A stretch of 64,000 nucleotides of DNA from Geomicrobium sp. JCM 19039 (lineage in GTDB: Bacteria; Bacillota; Bacilli; Bacillales; Marinococcaceae): contig NZ_BAXB01000004.1 in the NCBI RefSeq assembly GCF_000698145.1, positions 124,001 through 188,000 of the forward strand, written 5' to 3'. Shown here piece by piece: positions 40,138 to 49,833 of the stretch. How positions within the stretch are numbered: the first letter of the stretch is position 1; each line of letters starts with the position of its first letter. Position numbers and translations under genes: made by a program. The notes beneath the pieces are model-generated. The model made no database searches, had not been told where the DNA came from, and was given only the letters and a program-made list of their open reading frames with translations.

Positions 40138-41316
40138 ATGTCGAATCCATTTATGTTTGAGAAACCGCTTGGAATGAATGATACGCTGCCTCCACTTTTT
40201 AATCGGACGAGAGACATCGAGGAAGCGATAGATGCAGAAGTGCGCCTTTGGGGGTACAACATGCTACATACGCCTGCTCTTGAATACTATGAAACCGTTG
40301 GTGCTGCGTCTGCCATCCATGATGCAAAGTTGTTTAAGCTATTGGATAAAGAGGGGCGTACGTTAGTGCTGCGCCCAGATATGACCGCACCGATTGCGCG
40401 TGTGGCAAGTTCTGGTCTGCAAGAAATGCCATTTCCATTACGACTTTCCTACAATACGTACTTGTATCGGGCTCAAGTGAATGAAGGAGGGCGTCCGGCT
40501 GAATTCCAACAGTACGGGGTCGAGCTCATTGGAGACCGGACGATGAATGCCGACGGAGAAGCGATGGCGCTCATGGCATCCTCTTTAAAGCGAACCGGAC
40601 TTGATGATTTTCGCATTGCATTTGGTCATATCGGCTTTATGAATGCACTATTTAAAGAAATTGTCGGTCAAGGGCAAGGTGTAGCAGAATTAAAGCAATA
40701 CTTATACGAAAAAAATTACGTAGGATTTAAACATCGTGTAGAGCAATTGTCCATATCCTCGTTGGATAAAAATCGTTTGTTGAAATTGTTATCGTTGCGC
40801 GGTGGGCTAGAAGTATTGGATACGGCGAAAACGCTCGTAACGAGTCCAGAAGCATTGCGCTCATTAGAAGAAATTAAAGACGTTTGGCATGTGTTAGAGA
40901 GCTACGGCGTCTCGGAGTATATGAATATTGATTTGAACCTCGTCATGCACATTGATTATTACACAGGTGTTGTGTTTGAAAGCTATGCGTTTGATCTCGG
41001 GTTTCCACTCGGGAGCGGGGGACGTTATGATGAATTGCTACCAAAATTCGGGAGAGAGGCAAGTGCAACTGGCTTTGGCTTGCGACTGGACCGTCTCGTC
41101 GAAGCACTCGATCATGTCGATCCGCCAACTAGCGAAAAAACGACGCTTATTTTGTTTAGCAAAGAAAGACAACAAGAAGCTTTCCAGCAAGCACAATCAT
41201 TGCGGAAAACCGGTCAGAGGGTCGTTCTACAAAACGTGGCTGGGGTCATGGACCTCGATCAGTTTACGTCGCAATATACCGATACGCTGCAGTTGATTGG
41301 AGGGCGTTCCTCGTGA
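40138..41316 (+). CDS. hisZ: ATP phosphoribosyltransferase regulatory subunit HisZ
   Basis: HisZ is a histidyl-tRNA synthetase-like protein without tRNA charging activity that completes the short form of HisG. Class II synthetase motifs are visible ([58 protein letters not shown]). 392 residues. ATGA-type overlap with hisG. Confidence 0.95.
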   Translation: MSNPFMFEKPLGMNDTLPPLFNRTRDIEEAIDAEVRLWGYNMLHTPALEYYETVGAASAIHDAKLFKLLDKEGRTLVLRPDMTAPIARVASSGLQEMPFPLRLSYNTYLYRAQVNEGGRPAEFQQYGVELIGDRTMNADGEAMALMASSLKRTGLDDFRIAFGHIGFMNALFKEIVGQGQGVAELKQYLYEKNYVGFKHRVEQLSISSLDKNRLLKLLSLRGGLEVLDTAKTLVTSPEALRSLEEIKDVWHVLESYGVSEYMNIDLNLVMHIDYYTGVVFESYAFDLGFPLGSGGRYDELLPKFGREASATGFGLRLDRLVEALDHVDPPTSEKTTLILFSKERQQEAFQQAQSLRKTGQRVVLQNVAGVMDLDQFTSQYTDTLQLIGGRSS

Positions 41317-41952
41317 ATAAAGACTGGATTACAATTGCAATGCCGAAAGGAAGAATCTTTGAAGAAGCGGCGGACCTATTAAGAAAAGCAGGTTATTCAT
41401 TGCCCGATGAATTGTCAGCTGGTCGCAAACTCATCGTTGAAGCAAAAGAAGCAGGTATGAAGTTTTTTCTCGCAAAACCGATGGATGTACCGACCTATGT
41501 AGAACATGGCGTCGCCGACATTGGGGTTGCCGGAAAAGATGTGTTGCTCGAAGAGCAAAGAGACGTATATGAAGTTCTAGATTTAAAAATTAGCAGCTGC
41601 TATCTCGCGGTTGCAGGTTTACCTGGAACGCGCGGGGGGAAGTCGCCCCGAAAGTAGCGACGAAGTATCCGAACGTTGCAACACAATACTTTAAAGAGCA
41701 AGGGGAACAAGTTGAAGTGATACGGTTAAACGGGTCAATCGAACTGGCCCCGCTCGTCGGACTCGCTGAACGAATTGTTGATATTGTATCTACGGGAAGA
41801 ACACTGAAAGAAAACGGGCTATTAGAATTGGAAACAATGGAGCAGTCACTTCACGTCTCATTGTAAACCCTGTCAGCTACCGCATGAAAGATCAGCAGAT
41901 TGATGACATTATCCATCGGTTGCAACAGATCATCGAGGAGGGGCAGAAATGA
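41313..41952 (+). CDS. hisG: ATP phosphoribosyltransferase, short form (two frame breaks)
   Basis: HisG catalyses the first step of histidine synthesis, joining ATP and PRPP. Start [18 protein letters not shown]; binding-loop [14 protein letters not shown]. Breaks at 41634-41639 (six G; one more gives [15 protein letters not shown]) and 41845 (gcagtcact; one G gives [15 protein letters not shown]). With both repaired it is 213 residues, exactly the length of the B. subtilis short form, and ends at TGA 41950-41952 overlapping hisD. Probably functional in the real genome. Confidence 0.94.
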
Positions 41953-43244
41953 AGATTGAACACGTAGCCAGGGACCGCCCGTTAACATTAAAACGATACG
42001 GTGAAGACGAAAACCAAGCCTTCGTAACGGAGTCTGTGAGGAATATCATTCAGGACGTACGCCAGCGAGGAGACGAGGCGGTGTTCGCGTATACGAAAAC
42101 GTTTGATGGTGCTGATTTGACTGATCTATTCGTATCAGCGGACGAAGTTCGGTCTGCTTATGAACGTGTTGACTGTGATGTGGTCACGGCCATTCAAAAA
42201 GCAGCAAAAAACATTCGTGAATACCATGGACACCAACAACAAAAGTCATGGATGATGACGCGAGAAGACGGTACGATGCTCGGCCAAAAAGTGACACCTC
42301 TCGACTCCGCAGGAATTTATGTTCCAGGTGGAACGGCGGCGTACCCGTCAACGATCCTCATGGATACCATCCCAGCACTCGTCGCCGGGGTAGAGAGAAT
42401 TGTAATGGCGTCACCTCCAGACGAAAACGGACAGCTCCACCCCGCTGTTCTCGTCGCAGCAGCCGAACTCGGCATTCGAACGATTGTCAAAGCCGGTGGG
42501 GCGCAAGCCATTGCTGTTTTAGCGTATGGTACCGAAAGCATCGAACCGGTGGATAAGATTGTTGGGCCAGGGAATCAATTCGTCGCTGCGGCGAAGCGAG
42601 AAGTATACGGTCACGTCGATATTGACATGATTGCTGGGCCGAGTGAGATTGTCGTGCTTGCTGATGAATCGGCACGCGCCGATTATATTGCCGCGGACTT
42701 GTTATCTCAAGCCGAGCATGATGTTCAGGCGAGTGCCATTCTTGTGACGAATTCCGAAGCGCTCGCTACACAAGTAAGCGAGCAAGTAGAAAGACAACTT
42801 CAAGGTTTGCCTCGCGAAACGATTGCAAGACAAGCGATTTCTAATTATGGTGCCATTTACGTGACTGACTCGATAGAAGAAGCAGTAGCCGTCGTGAACA
42901 CGCTTGCGCCTGAACATTTGGAGGTGCTCACAGAGCAGCCGTTCGAATGGTTAGGAAGTATCAAACATGCAGGCGCTATTTTTCTCGGTGAGTATAGTGC
43001 AGAAGCGGTTGGGGATTATTTTGCCGGGACGAACCATGTGTTGCCAACGAATGGCACTGCGCGGTTTTCGAGCCCGCTATCGGTCGATGATTTTCTGAAA
43101 AAATCAAGTGTCATTCATTATAGTAATAAGGCGCTCGTAGATAACAGTCAGCACATTACTGCACTGGCGCGAGTTGAAGGGTTTGAAGCCCATGCCCGAG
43201 CGGTAGAGATTCGAAAACGTAAGGAGCGGGATGACGATGAGTGA
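41949..43244 (+). CDS. hisD: Histidinol dehydrogenase
   Basis: HisD oxidises histidinol to histidine in two NAD-dependent steps. Motifs GIYVPGGTAAYPSTILM, VGPGNQFVAAAKREVYG and IDMIAGPSEIVVLADE and the zinc-site region DLLSQAEHD are present. 431 residues. Overlaps hisG and hisB. Confidence 0.96.
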   Translation: MKIEHVARDRPLTLKRYGEDENQAFVTESVRNIIQDVRQRGDEAVFAYTKTFDGADLTDLFVSADEVRSAYERVDCDVVTAIQKAAKNIREYHGHQQQKSWMMTREDGTMLGQKVTPLDSAGIYVPGGTAAYPSTILMDTIPALVAGVERIVMASPPDENGQLHPAVLVAAAELGIRTIVKAGGAQAIAVLAYGTESIEPVDKIVGPGNQFVAAAKREVYGHVDIDMIAGPSEIVVLADESARADYIAADLLSQAEHDVQASAILVTNSEALATQVSEQVERQLQGLPRETIARQAISNYGAIYVTDSIEEAVAVVNTLAPEHLEVLTEQPFEWLGSIKHAGAIFLGEYSAEAVGDYFAGTNHVLPTNGTARFSSPLSVDDFLKKSSVIHYSNKALVDNSQHITALARVEGFEAHARAVEIRKRKERDDDE

Positions 43245-43827
43245 ACGAAAAGCCGAAGTCACACGAAAAACCGGTGAGACAAACATTGACCTCCACCTTC
43301 AGCTTGATGGGCAAGGAGAAGGGAACATCCAGACACCCGTCCCGTTTCTTAGCCATATGCTCGATCTTTTTCAAAAGCATGGTCATGTGAACCTTACGAT
43401 TGAAGCGGCTGGAGATACGGAAGTGGACGATCATCATACGACCGAGGACATCGGCATCTGCTTAGGGATGGCTCTTAAAGACGCTCTTGGAGATAAACAA
43501 GGCATTCGCCGTTATGGCAGTGCGTTCGTCCCGATGGATGACGCCCTTGCCCACGTTGTTGTTGACTTGAGCAACCGGCCGCACTTGGAGCTTCGAGGAG
43601 AAATCGGTGCGGCAAAGGTTGGAACGTTTGATACCGAACTTGTGCGAGAGTTTCTTTGGAAGTTGGCAATTGAAGCGCGAATGAATGTGCATGTGAATGT
43701 TCATTACGGTTGGAACACGCACCACATTATTGAAGCGATCTTTAAGGCGCTCGCACGGGCGCTTGCAGAAGCGACAAGTTATGACGAGCGGGTAAAAGGC
43801 ATTCCATCGACGAAAGGGATGTTGTAA
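43231..43827 (+). CDS. hisB: Imidazoleglycerol-phosphate dehydratase
   Basis: Mn-dependent dehydratase with the two metal-binding His motifs DDHHTTEDIGI and NTHHIIEAIFKALA. About 197 residues from either ATG 43231 or 43237; aaggag at 43221 fits both. The bifunctional phosphatase domain of enterobacterial HisB is absent, as usual in Firmicutes. Confidence 0.96.
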   Translation: MTMSERKAEVTRKTGETNIDLHLQLDGQGEGNIQTPVPFLSHMLDLFQKHGHVNLTIEAAGDTEVDDHHTTEDIGICLGMALKDALGDKQGIRRYGSAFVPMDDALAHVVVDLSNRPHLELRGEIGAAKVGTFDTELVREFLWKLAIEARMNVHVNVHYGWNTHHIIEAIFKALARALAEATSYDERVKGIPSTKGML

Positions 43828-44472
43828 ATGATCGGCATTGTCGACTACGGGATGGGCAATTTGCACAGTGTGTCCAAAGCGCTTGAGCGGCTCAACGTGC
43901 CGTATGTATTAAGTGGAGACCGTGAAGAACTCGCCAAGTGTGCAGGTCTTATTTTGCCTGGTGTCGGAGCATTTGCAGATGCGATGAAAATATTGAATGA
44001 ACGACGCTTAACCCCGTGGTTAAAGAGGTGGGTTGCCGATGAAAAACCACTGCTCGGCATTTGCTTAGGCATGCAACTGCTCTTTGAGGAAAGTGAAGAA
44101 CATGGACATACAGCTGGACTTAGCCTCTTGCCAGGTCAAGCGGTTCGATTTCGTGGCAAAACACGTGCAGGCAGGCGGTACAAAGTTCCGCACATGGGTT
44201 GGAACAAGCTCAACTACACCCAACCCGAGCATCCGCTCGTTCGAGACACCGAACGAGGGCATGTATACTTTGTCCACTCTTATGTCGTTGAAGCGACGAC
44301 GAGTGAAGTCGTCATCGCCACTGCCGAGTACGATGGCGATGTGCCAGCAATCGTCGGTAGAAATCACGTGTTTGGCACCCAATTTCACCCTGAGAAAAGC
44401 AGCCACCTCGGCATGCAACTGTTACGCAACTACGTGACCTATGTCCAAGAAAGGCAGGCGAGCGACCAATGA
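43828..44472 (+). CDS. hisH: Imidazole glycerol phosphate synthase, glutaminase subunit
   Basis: Class I glutamine amidotransferase that feeds ammonia to HisF. Catalytic Cys is in LLGICLGMQLLFEESEEHG; His and Glu in FGTQFHPEKS. 214 residues. Starts directly after the hisB stop. Confidence 0.96.
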   Translation: MIGIVDYGMGNLHSVSKALERLNVPYVLSGDREELAKCAGLILPGVGAFADAMKILNERRLTPWLKRWVADEKPLLGICLGMQLLFEESEEHGHTAGLSLLPGQAVRFRGKTRAGRRYKVPHMGWNKLNYTQPEHPLVRDTERGHVYFVHSYVVEATTSEVVIATAEYDGDVPAIVGRNHVFGTQFHPEKSSHLGMQLLRNYVTYVQERQASDQ

Positions 44473-45218
44473 GCTTTGACATCTATCCCGCCATCGACGT
44501 CCGCGGCGGCAACTGCGTACGCTTGAAACAAGGAAACTATGACGACGAAACCATCTATCATGACTCCCCGCTAACCGTCGCTCGAGAATTCGAGCAAGCA
44601 GGTGCAACGTGGGTGCATATCGTCGATCTCGATGGTGCGCGTGAAAAGAAACCAGTAAATCATGAGAAAATTATTGAAGTGATCCGCCATACAAACCTTT
44701 CTGTACAAATTGGCGGCGGCATTCGAACGGCTTCGGATATTGAAGATTACTTACAAGCGGGCGCTGCCCGCGTGATTCTCGGATCCGTCGCCATCTCAAA
44801 TCCAGCATTCGCGAAAGAGATGCTTTCCAAGTACCCCGGTCGAATTGTGATTGGTCTTGACGCCCGAGATGGGCATGTCGCCGTCAATGGTTGGCTGGAA
44901 TCGTCAGAGGCGATGGTTGAAGATGTCGCACGCGAGATGCACGAAGCAGGAGCTCTCACCTTTATTTTTACAGATATACAAAAAGACGGCATGATGGAAG
45001 GGCCGAACATTGAAGCGAATGAGCAGCTTGCCCGGGCGAGTGGGGCGGGTGTGATTACTTCTGGAGGTGTGTCCACGCTCAGTGACGTAAGGGAGCTGTT
45101 GACGTTGCAAGGTGCAGGAGTTGTTGGTGCAATTATCGGAAAGGCGCTGTATACTGGGGCCATTGATCTTGAGGATGCGTTGAAAGAGGTGGCCGAGTCG
45201 TGCTCACCAAGCGATTGA
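44469..45218 (+). CDS. hisA: ProFAR isomerase HisA
   Basis: TIM-barrel isomerase. [52 protein letters not shown] and the C-terminal phosphate-binding GAIIGKALY are seen. 249 residues, overlapping hisH and hisF. Confidence 0.96.
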   Translation: MSFDIYPAIDVRGGNCVRLKQGNYDDETIYHDSPLTVAREFEQAGATWVHIVDLDGAREKKPVNHEKIIEVIRHTNLSVQIGGGIRTASDIEDYLQAGAARVILGSVAISNPAFAKEMLSKYPGRIVIGLDARDGHVAVNGWLESSEAMVEDVAREMHEAGALTFIFTDIQKDGMMEGPNIEANEQLARASGAGVITSGGVSTLSDVRELLTLQGAGVVGAIIGKALYTGAIDLEDALKEVAESCSPSD

Positions 45219-45958
45219 TTCCGTGTTTGGATGTGAAGGATGGCCGCGTCGTGAAAGGGGTACAATTTGTTGATTTGCGTGACGCGGGTGACCCGGTTGA
45301 GCTCGCTGCGTTCTACGATGAGCAAAGTGCGGATGAGCTCGTGTTTCTTGACATTTCAGCGTCTCATGAAGGTCGAAAAACGATGGTGGATGTCGTGCGT
45401 GAAGTTGCCGGCACACTCGCCATTCCGTTCACCGTTGGTGGGGGAATCAATAGCGTCGACGATATGCGGGTCATTTTACGCGCAGGTGCTGATAAAGTGT
45501 CGTTAAACACAGCAGCGGTTCTTCGACCGGCGTTGATTCGTGAAGGCGCTAATTTCTTTGGGTCGCAATGCATCGTCGTCGCGATCGATGCCAAGTGGGA
45601 TGAAGGATTGTCCTCTTGGCGTGTGTATACGCACGGCGGAAGGAAGCCGACCGAATGGGAAGTGACAGATTGGGTGAAAGAAGCGGTAGGGCAAGGGGCT
45701 GGAGAAATTCTCTTAACGAGCATGGACCAAGACGGGGCGAAAACTGGCTTTGACATTGCGCTCACGCGAGCGGTGAACAGTGTTGTGACGGTTCCTGTCA
45801 TTGCCTCCGGTGGCGCTGGGAAGCGCGAAGACTTTGCTGACGTTTTTTTACAGGCAGATGCGGATGCAGCGCTTGCCGCCTCGGTGTTTCATTATAAAGA
45901 GACGTCGGTTGCTGAAGTGAAAGAAACGTTGCGGGAAAAAGGGGTGAATGTGCGATGA
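45200..45958 (+). CDS. hisF: Imidazole glycerol phosphate synthase, cyclase subunit
   Basis: TIM-barrel partner of His[21 protein letters not shown] at the start with the catalytic Asp, [14 protein letters not shown], and [16 protein letters not shown] with the second catalytic Asp. 252 residues, 19-base overlap with hisA. Confidence 0.97.
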   Translation: MLTKRLIPCLDVKDGRVVKGVQFVDLRDAGDPVELAAFYDEQSADELVFLDISASHEGRKTMVDVVREVAGTLAIPFTVGGGINSVDDMRVILRAGADKVSLNTAAVLRPALIREGANFFGSQCIVVAIDAKWDEGLSSWRVYTHGGRKPTEWEVTDWVKEAVGQGAGEILLTSMDQDGAKTGFDIALTRAVNSVVTVPVIASGGAGKREDFADVFLQADADAALAASVFHYKETSVAEVKETLREKGVNVR

Positions 45959-46575
45959 ACATTGCCGATCTTCGGTGGGGAGAAGATGGATTAATTCCAG
46001 TGGTTGTGCAAGATGAATTGACGAAAGACGTGCTCACACTCGCCTATATGAGCGAGGAATCGTTGAAGAAAACACTGGACACAAAAGAGACGTGGTTTTG
46101 GAGTCGTAGCCGCCAAGAGCTTTGGCATAAGGGGGCGACGTCAGGGAACGTGCAATCCGTCCGAGACGTGCGCTATGATTGTGACGCAGATAGTCTCATC
46201 GTTCTCGTAAGTCCATCAGGCCCTGCTTGTCATACGGGTTCATACAGTTGTTTTAACGACTCGTTGTTATTTAATGAACCGTCCACAACGAATGATTTTT
46301 CCATATTGAGAGAACTCAAGCAAACGATCAAAGAGCGTCAAAAAACACGGCCAGAAGGGTCATACACAACGTATCTGTTCGATGAAGGCGTGGATAAGAT
46401 TTTAAAGAAAGTCGGCGAAGAAGCGGCTGAGATCATTATCGCTGCCAAAAATCGGGATGCAAAAGAGCTCCGATGGGAAAGTGCCGACTTCTTATTCCAT
46501 TGGCTCGTCTTATTAGAGGAACAAGGGGTAAAAGTAGAAGAAATCTTGGAAACGTTGAAAGAACGTCATAAATAA
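45955..46575 (+). CDS. hisI: Bifunctional PR-AMP cyclohydrolase / PR-ATP pyrophosphatase HisIE
   Basis: Two-domain enzyme for steps two and three. The HisI domain (residues 1-110) has the zinc motifs [12 protein letters not shown] and [12 protein letters not shown]; the HisE domain (about 115-206) has [11 protein letters not shown] and [15 protein letters not shown]. Last gene of the his operon; no clear terminator before the PTS promoter. Confidence 0.96.
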   Translation: MNIADLRWGEDGLIPVVVQDELTKDVLTLAYMSEESLKKTLDTKETWFWSRSRQELWHKGATSGNVQSVRDVRYDCDADSLIVLVSPSGPACHTGSYSCFNDSLLFNEPSTTNDFSILRELKQTIKERQKTRPEGSYTTYLFDEGVDKILKKVGEEAAEIIIAAKNRDAKELRWESADFLFHWLVLLEEQGVKVEEILETLKERHK

Positions 46576-46593
46576 ACGTTTGATTCATGCCAA

Positions 46594-46622
46594 TTGACAA
46601 CATAAAGAACGAATGATAAGAT
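46594..46622 (+). promoter_or_regulatory. Sigma-A promoter of PTS operon
   Basis: Perfect TTGACA (46594-46599), 17 bases, TAAGAT (46617-46622). Confidence 0.75.
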
Positions 46623-46646
46623 TTTGGCAATCAAGTAAATATGGAA

Positions 46647-46727
46647 CACATGTGACTAATTCGATTAGGCATGGTGGAACATTTGCTCAGGCTTTTTGGG
46701 TCTGGCTAATTCCACCATGCCTTCTTT
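46647..46727 (+). promoter_or_regulatory. RAT antiterminator overlapping a conditional terminator
   Basis: A RAT-type element (46647-46676) has outer CAC/GTG pairs, the conserved TGTgACT...AGGCA internal loops and an upper stem CTAAT-TCG-ATTAG. Its 3' half overlaps the 5' arm of a 12-bp terminator stem, GGCATGGTGGAA (46668-46679) with TTCCACCATGCC (46710-46721), followed by TTCTTTC. The two structures exclude each other. The encoded LicT-type protein two genes downstream is the natural binder: bound RAT blocks the terminator when the sugar is present. Confidence 0.75.
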
Positions 46728-46746
46728 CGTAGGAGGAGAGTTGAAA

Positions 46747-47232
46747 ATGTTCAAGAAGCTATTCAAAAAATCGAATGACTTCGCCGTTTTTTCGCCGATG
46801 AATGGCCGTATCGTACCGATTGAAGACGTTCCTGACCCTGTGTTTAGTGAAAAGATGATGGGCGATGGCGTTGCGATTTGGCCCAAGGACGGCCGGGTCG
46901 TCGCACCGGTCACTGGTGTTGTGCTACACGTACCTGACTCCAAACATGCCATTGGCATAAAAACAGAAGATGGCACAGAAGTACTCATTCATGTAGGTCT
47001 TGAAACGGTGGCACTAGCAGGAAAAGGATTTACTGTGCATGCGAGTGTCGGCGATCAGGTAGAGGTGGGGGCGCTCTTACTAGAGTGTGACTTAGCGTAC
47101 ATTGAGGAACATGCAAGCAGTATGATTACCCCCGTCGTCATCACGGAAAAAGCAAATGAGAAGGATGAGTTTGTCATGAGTGAGCATGCAGAGGCTAAAG
47201 GTGGGGAAACGACAATCATGACGCGGGCGTAA
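46747..47232 (+). CDS. PTS glucose-family EIIA component
   Basis: Stand-alone IIA of the glucose/N-acetylglucosamine class: FSPMNGRIVPIEDVPDPVFS, DGVAIWPKDGRVVAPVTGVV, and the phosphorylated His in VLIHVGLETVALAGKGF. About 161 residues. ATG 46747 follows gtaggaggag; the open frame upstream is not part of it. It passes phosphate from HPr to the IIB domain of the third gene. Confidence 0.93.
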   Translation: MFKKLFKKSNDFAVFSPMNGRIVPIEDVPDPVFSEKMMGDGVAIWPKDGRVVAPVTGVVLHVPDSKHAIGIKTEDGTEVLIHVGLETVALAGKGFTVHASVGDQVEVGALLLECDLAYIEEHASSMITPVVITEKANEKDEFVMSEHAEAKGGETTIMTRA

Positions 47233-47267
47233 TGGCTAAACAGAGAAGTGAGGAGGTGATGCAGACG

Positions 47268-48092
47268 ATGAAAATTATAAAAGTGTTGAATAACAACGCT
47301 GTTATTATTCTTGACGAAGACGAGCAGGAGCAGATCGCCATTGGCAACGGTGTTGGTTTTAATAAACGAAAACACGATCCCATCTCTGAAGAGAAAATCG
47401 AGAAACGATTTGTGCTAAAAGGACATGAAAAATTACAAGAATTGCTCGTTCAAATCCCCCAAGAACATTTTCATATTTCGAAAGAAATTATTGCGCATGC
47501 AGAGAAGCAGTTGAAAACAACATTACACGATCAAATCTTGCTTGCATTGACGGATCACATCTCTTTTGCCATTGAACGTGAAGCCCAAGGCATTCACCTA
47601 AAAAATAAACTGTTAAACGAGATTAAAATCTTATACAAAGCCGAGTATGAAATTGGTTTATGGGCGATTGGATTTATAAAAGATGAGATCAACGTCCAGA
47701 TGCCGATTGATGAAGCGGCATTTATCGCGTTACACATCCACACGATGAAATTCAAAGCGGGGAATGTGCAAGAAACCGTTCGGCAAACGTCAATGCTAAG
47801 AGATATGGTTGAAATTATCAAATCCAATTTACACCTCTCTTTTGCTGAGGACGCGATATCGTATGAACGGCTGATTACACACTTACGGTTTGCATTAGCA
47901 CGAACGTATGACCAGACAGCACACGCGATGGATAAAGAAATGCAACAAATGATTAAACGAAAATTTAAAGTTTCGCATCAATGTGCCGAAGAGGTTGCGA
48001 AAACGTTAGCAAGCAAATACGATATCACGTTGCCTGGAGACGAGTTGTGCTATATTGCGTTGCACATTGAGCGACTCAGAAATACAGAGTAA
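47268..48092 (+). CDS. LicT/GlcT-type transcription antiterminator
   Basis: BglG-family RNA-binding antiterminator. N-terminal CAT domain (MKIIKVLNNNAVIILDEDEQ, GVGFNKRKHDPI) binds RAT hairpins; two PTS regulation domains follow with conserved His (DHISFAIERE, ALHIHTM; and a PRD2 ending YIALHIERLR). 274 residues. aggaggtga precedes; ATG 47268 chosen by family start. It lies inside the operon it should control, so an autoregulatory loop is likely. Confidence 0.92.
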   Translation: MKIIKVLNNNAVIILDEDEQEQIAIGNGVGFNKRKHDPISEEKIEKRFVLKGHEKLQELLVQIPQEHFHISKEIIAHAEKQLKTTLHDQILLALTDHISFAIEREAQGIHLKNKLLNEIKILYKAEYEIGLWAIGFIKDEINVQMPIDEAAFIALHIHTMKFKAGNVQETVRQTSMLRDMVEIIKSNLHLSFAEDAISYERLITHLRFALARTYDQTAHAMDKEMQQMIKRKFKVSHQCAEEVAKTLASKYDITLPGDELCYIALHIERLRNTE

Positions 48093-48144
48093 AACCATGT
48101 AGTAGTTTTCTGAATTTTACTCATATTAGTAAGGGGGATTTACA

Positions 48145-49596
48145 ATGATGAAAAAGGTTCAGAGCCTCGGTCGTTCGTTAATGCTGCCGGTTGCTGTTCT
48201 TCCGGCAGCGGCAATACTCGCCGGGGTCGGAAACTGGATTGATGGGATTTGGGAAGGAAACGTTGCTGGTGCTTTTTTATTATCTGCAGGTACGGCCATT
48301 TTGGATCACTTAGGCATATTATTTGCGGTAGGGATTGCCATCGGCCTTTCAAAAGATAAGCACGGGGCTGCTGCACTGAGCGGGCTCGTCGGATACTTAG
48401 TCATTACACAACTGCTATCGACCGACGTCGTTGCAGATTTGCAAGGGGTCGGCATCGAGAGCGTTAATGCCGCCTTTGAAAACAGCGATAATGTGTTTAT
48501 CGGGATTATAACCGGTATTGTTTCCGCATCGATGTACAACCGATTCAGTGAAGTGAAGCTCCACGCCGCGCTTTCCTTTTTCAGTGGAAAAAGGTTGGCA
48601 CCAATCATGTCAGCTGCCGCAATGGTCGCCGTGGCCGGTGTCATGTTCTTCGTTTGGCCGGTCGTTTACACGTGGCTCGTTGCGTTAGGAACAGGAATAA
48701 GTAATCTTGGGGCAACAGGCGCTGGCTTGTACGGATTCTTCAACCGTTTGCTCATCCCAACAGGTTTGCACCACGCATTAAATTCCGTTTTCTGGTTTGA
48801 TGTCGCAAGCATTAACGATATAGGTAGGTTTTTAGCAAGTGAAGGTGTTCAAGGCATCACCGGTCGATACCAAGCTGGGTTCTTTCCGATTATGATGTTC
48901 GGTTTACCAGCAGCGGCGCTTGCGATGTATCATACCGCTGATACTGCACGAAAGAAGCAAGCCGCTTCACTTTTAATGGCATTGGCGTTCACCTCTTTCT
49001 TTACAGGAGTGACCGAGCCATTAGAATTTTCATTTATGTTTTTAGCGCCGTTGTTATATGTCGTTCACGCCGCATTAACAGGCTTTTCTTTATTCATTGC
49101 CGCCTCGTTTGAGTGGACGTCAGGGTTTGGCTTTAGCGCTGGATTCTTGGATTATGTACTTTCCTTTACGAACCCGATTGCTAGTCAGCCGTATATGCTG
49201 CTTCTTCAAGGGTTGTTCTTCGCCGTATTGTATTATGTCATATTCCGTTTCTTAATCGTCAAGTTGAACTTAAAGACACCAGGTCGTGACGAAGCTGCTT
49301 TGGAAGGGCAAGCTGAATCTGTTCAAGACACAACGACCGAAGATAATCCTCATGCTACGTTGGCAGCTAGCATTTACAGTGGACTCGGTGGGGCGGAAAA
49401 CGTTGATAGCATTGACTATTGCACCACTCGCCTGAGAGTCGAAGTGAAAGATATGGCCAACGTCAATCAAGACCGAATCAAAGCAACAGGTGTACCAGGC
49501 GTCAATGTTGTCGGCAAGCATAGCATTCAAGTCATTGTCGGAACCGATGTCCAATTCGTTGCCGATGAAGTAAATCGTTTGAGAGAAAAGGAGTAA
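48145..49596 (+). CDS. PTS N-acetylglucosamine-type EIIBC component
   Basis: Membrane IIC domain with about ten segments (LMLPVAVLPAAAILAGVGNW at the start; FFTGVTEPLEFSFMFLAPLL with the conserved GITEP-like motif) followed by a cytoplasmic IIB domain with the phospho-Cys in DYCTTRLRVEV. 483 residues. The IIC type is closest to NagE/NagP (N-acetylglucosamine); glucose or glucosamine remain possible. Confidence 0.9.
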   Translation: MMKKVQSLGRSLMLPVAVLPAAAILAGVGNWIDGIWEGNVAGAFLLSAGTAILDHLGILFAVGIAIGLSKDKHGAAALSGLVGYLVITQLLSTDVVADLQGVGIESVNAAFENSDNVFIGIITGIVSASMYNRFSEVKLHAALSFFSGKRLAPIMSAAAMVAVAGVMFFVWPVVYTWLVALGTGISNLGATGAGLYGFFNRLLIPTGLHHALNSVFWFDVASINDIGRFLASEGVQGITGRYQAGFFPIMMFGLPAAALAMYHTADTARKKQAASLLMALAFTSFFTGVTEPLEFSFMFLAPLLYVVHAALTGFSLFIAASFEWTSGFGFSAGFLDYVLSFTNPIASQPYMLLLQGLFFAVLYYVIFRFLIVKLNLKTPGRDEAALEGQAESVQDTTTEDNPHATLAASIYSGLGGAENVDSIDYCTTRLRVEVKDMANVNQDRIKATGVPGVNVVGKHSIQVIVGTDVQFVADEVNRLREKE

Positions 49597-49613
49597 TTAC
49601 GAGAGAATGTGCG

Positions 49614-49638
49614 AGAGCGTCTTGCTGTGCTCTTTTTA
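49614..49638 (+). terminator. Weak terminator after PTS operon
   Basis: AGAGC / GCTCT short stem with TTTTTATT tail. Confidence 0.55.
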
Positions 49639-49702
49639 TTAGACGGAGTACCCATCTGTATTAATGATTAAGATTGTATGTGTAAGTAATTTATATGAAT
49701 TG

Positions 49703-49744
49703 AACAATAACCACTACAGGAAGATTCCTGTAGTGGTTATTGTT
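49703..49744. repeat. Perfect 42-base palindrome
   Basis: Two perfect 20-base arms, AACAATAACCACTACAGGAA and its complement, separated by GA. A T-rich tail follows, so it can serve as a strong terminator for the PTS operon; the outer TGAACAATAA also recurs 88 bases downstream at the next promoter. Confidence 0.8.
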
Positions 49745-49771
49745 AATTTTGAACATATAATCAAAAAAACA

Positions 49772-49801
49772 TTGACATTGATGTTATAAATGAACAATAA
49801 T
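49772..49801 (+). promoter_or_regulatory. Sigma-A promoter of acid-sugar operon with operator-like repeats
   Basis: TTGACA (49772-49777), 18 bases, AATAAT (49796-49801). TGAACAATAA covers the -10 (49791-49800) and recurs at 49701-49710; TTGAACATATAA lies at 49750-49761. These could be DeoR-family operators. Confidence 0.6.
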
Positions 49802-49833
49802 TGTGTTAGAAATTAACTTTCAGAGGTGTATAT

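Noticed and set aside
41313-41952. hisG as a true pseudogene causing histidine auxotrophy
   Set aside because: All other his genes are intact, and two one-base repairs give exactly the family length and a stop overlapping hisD.
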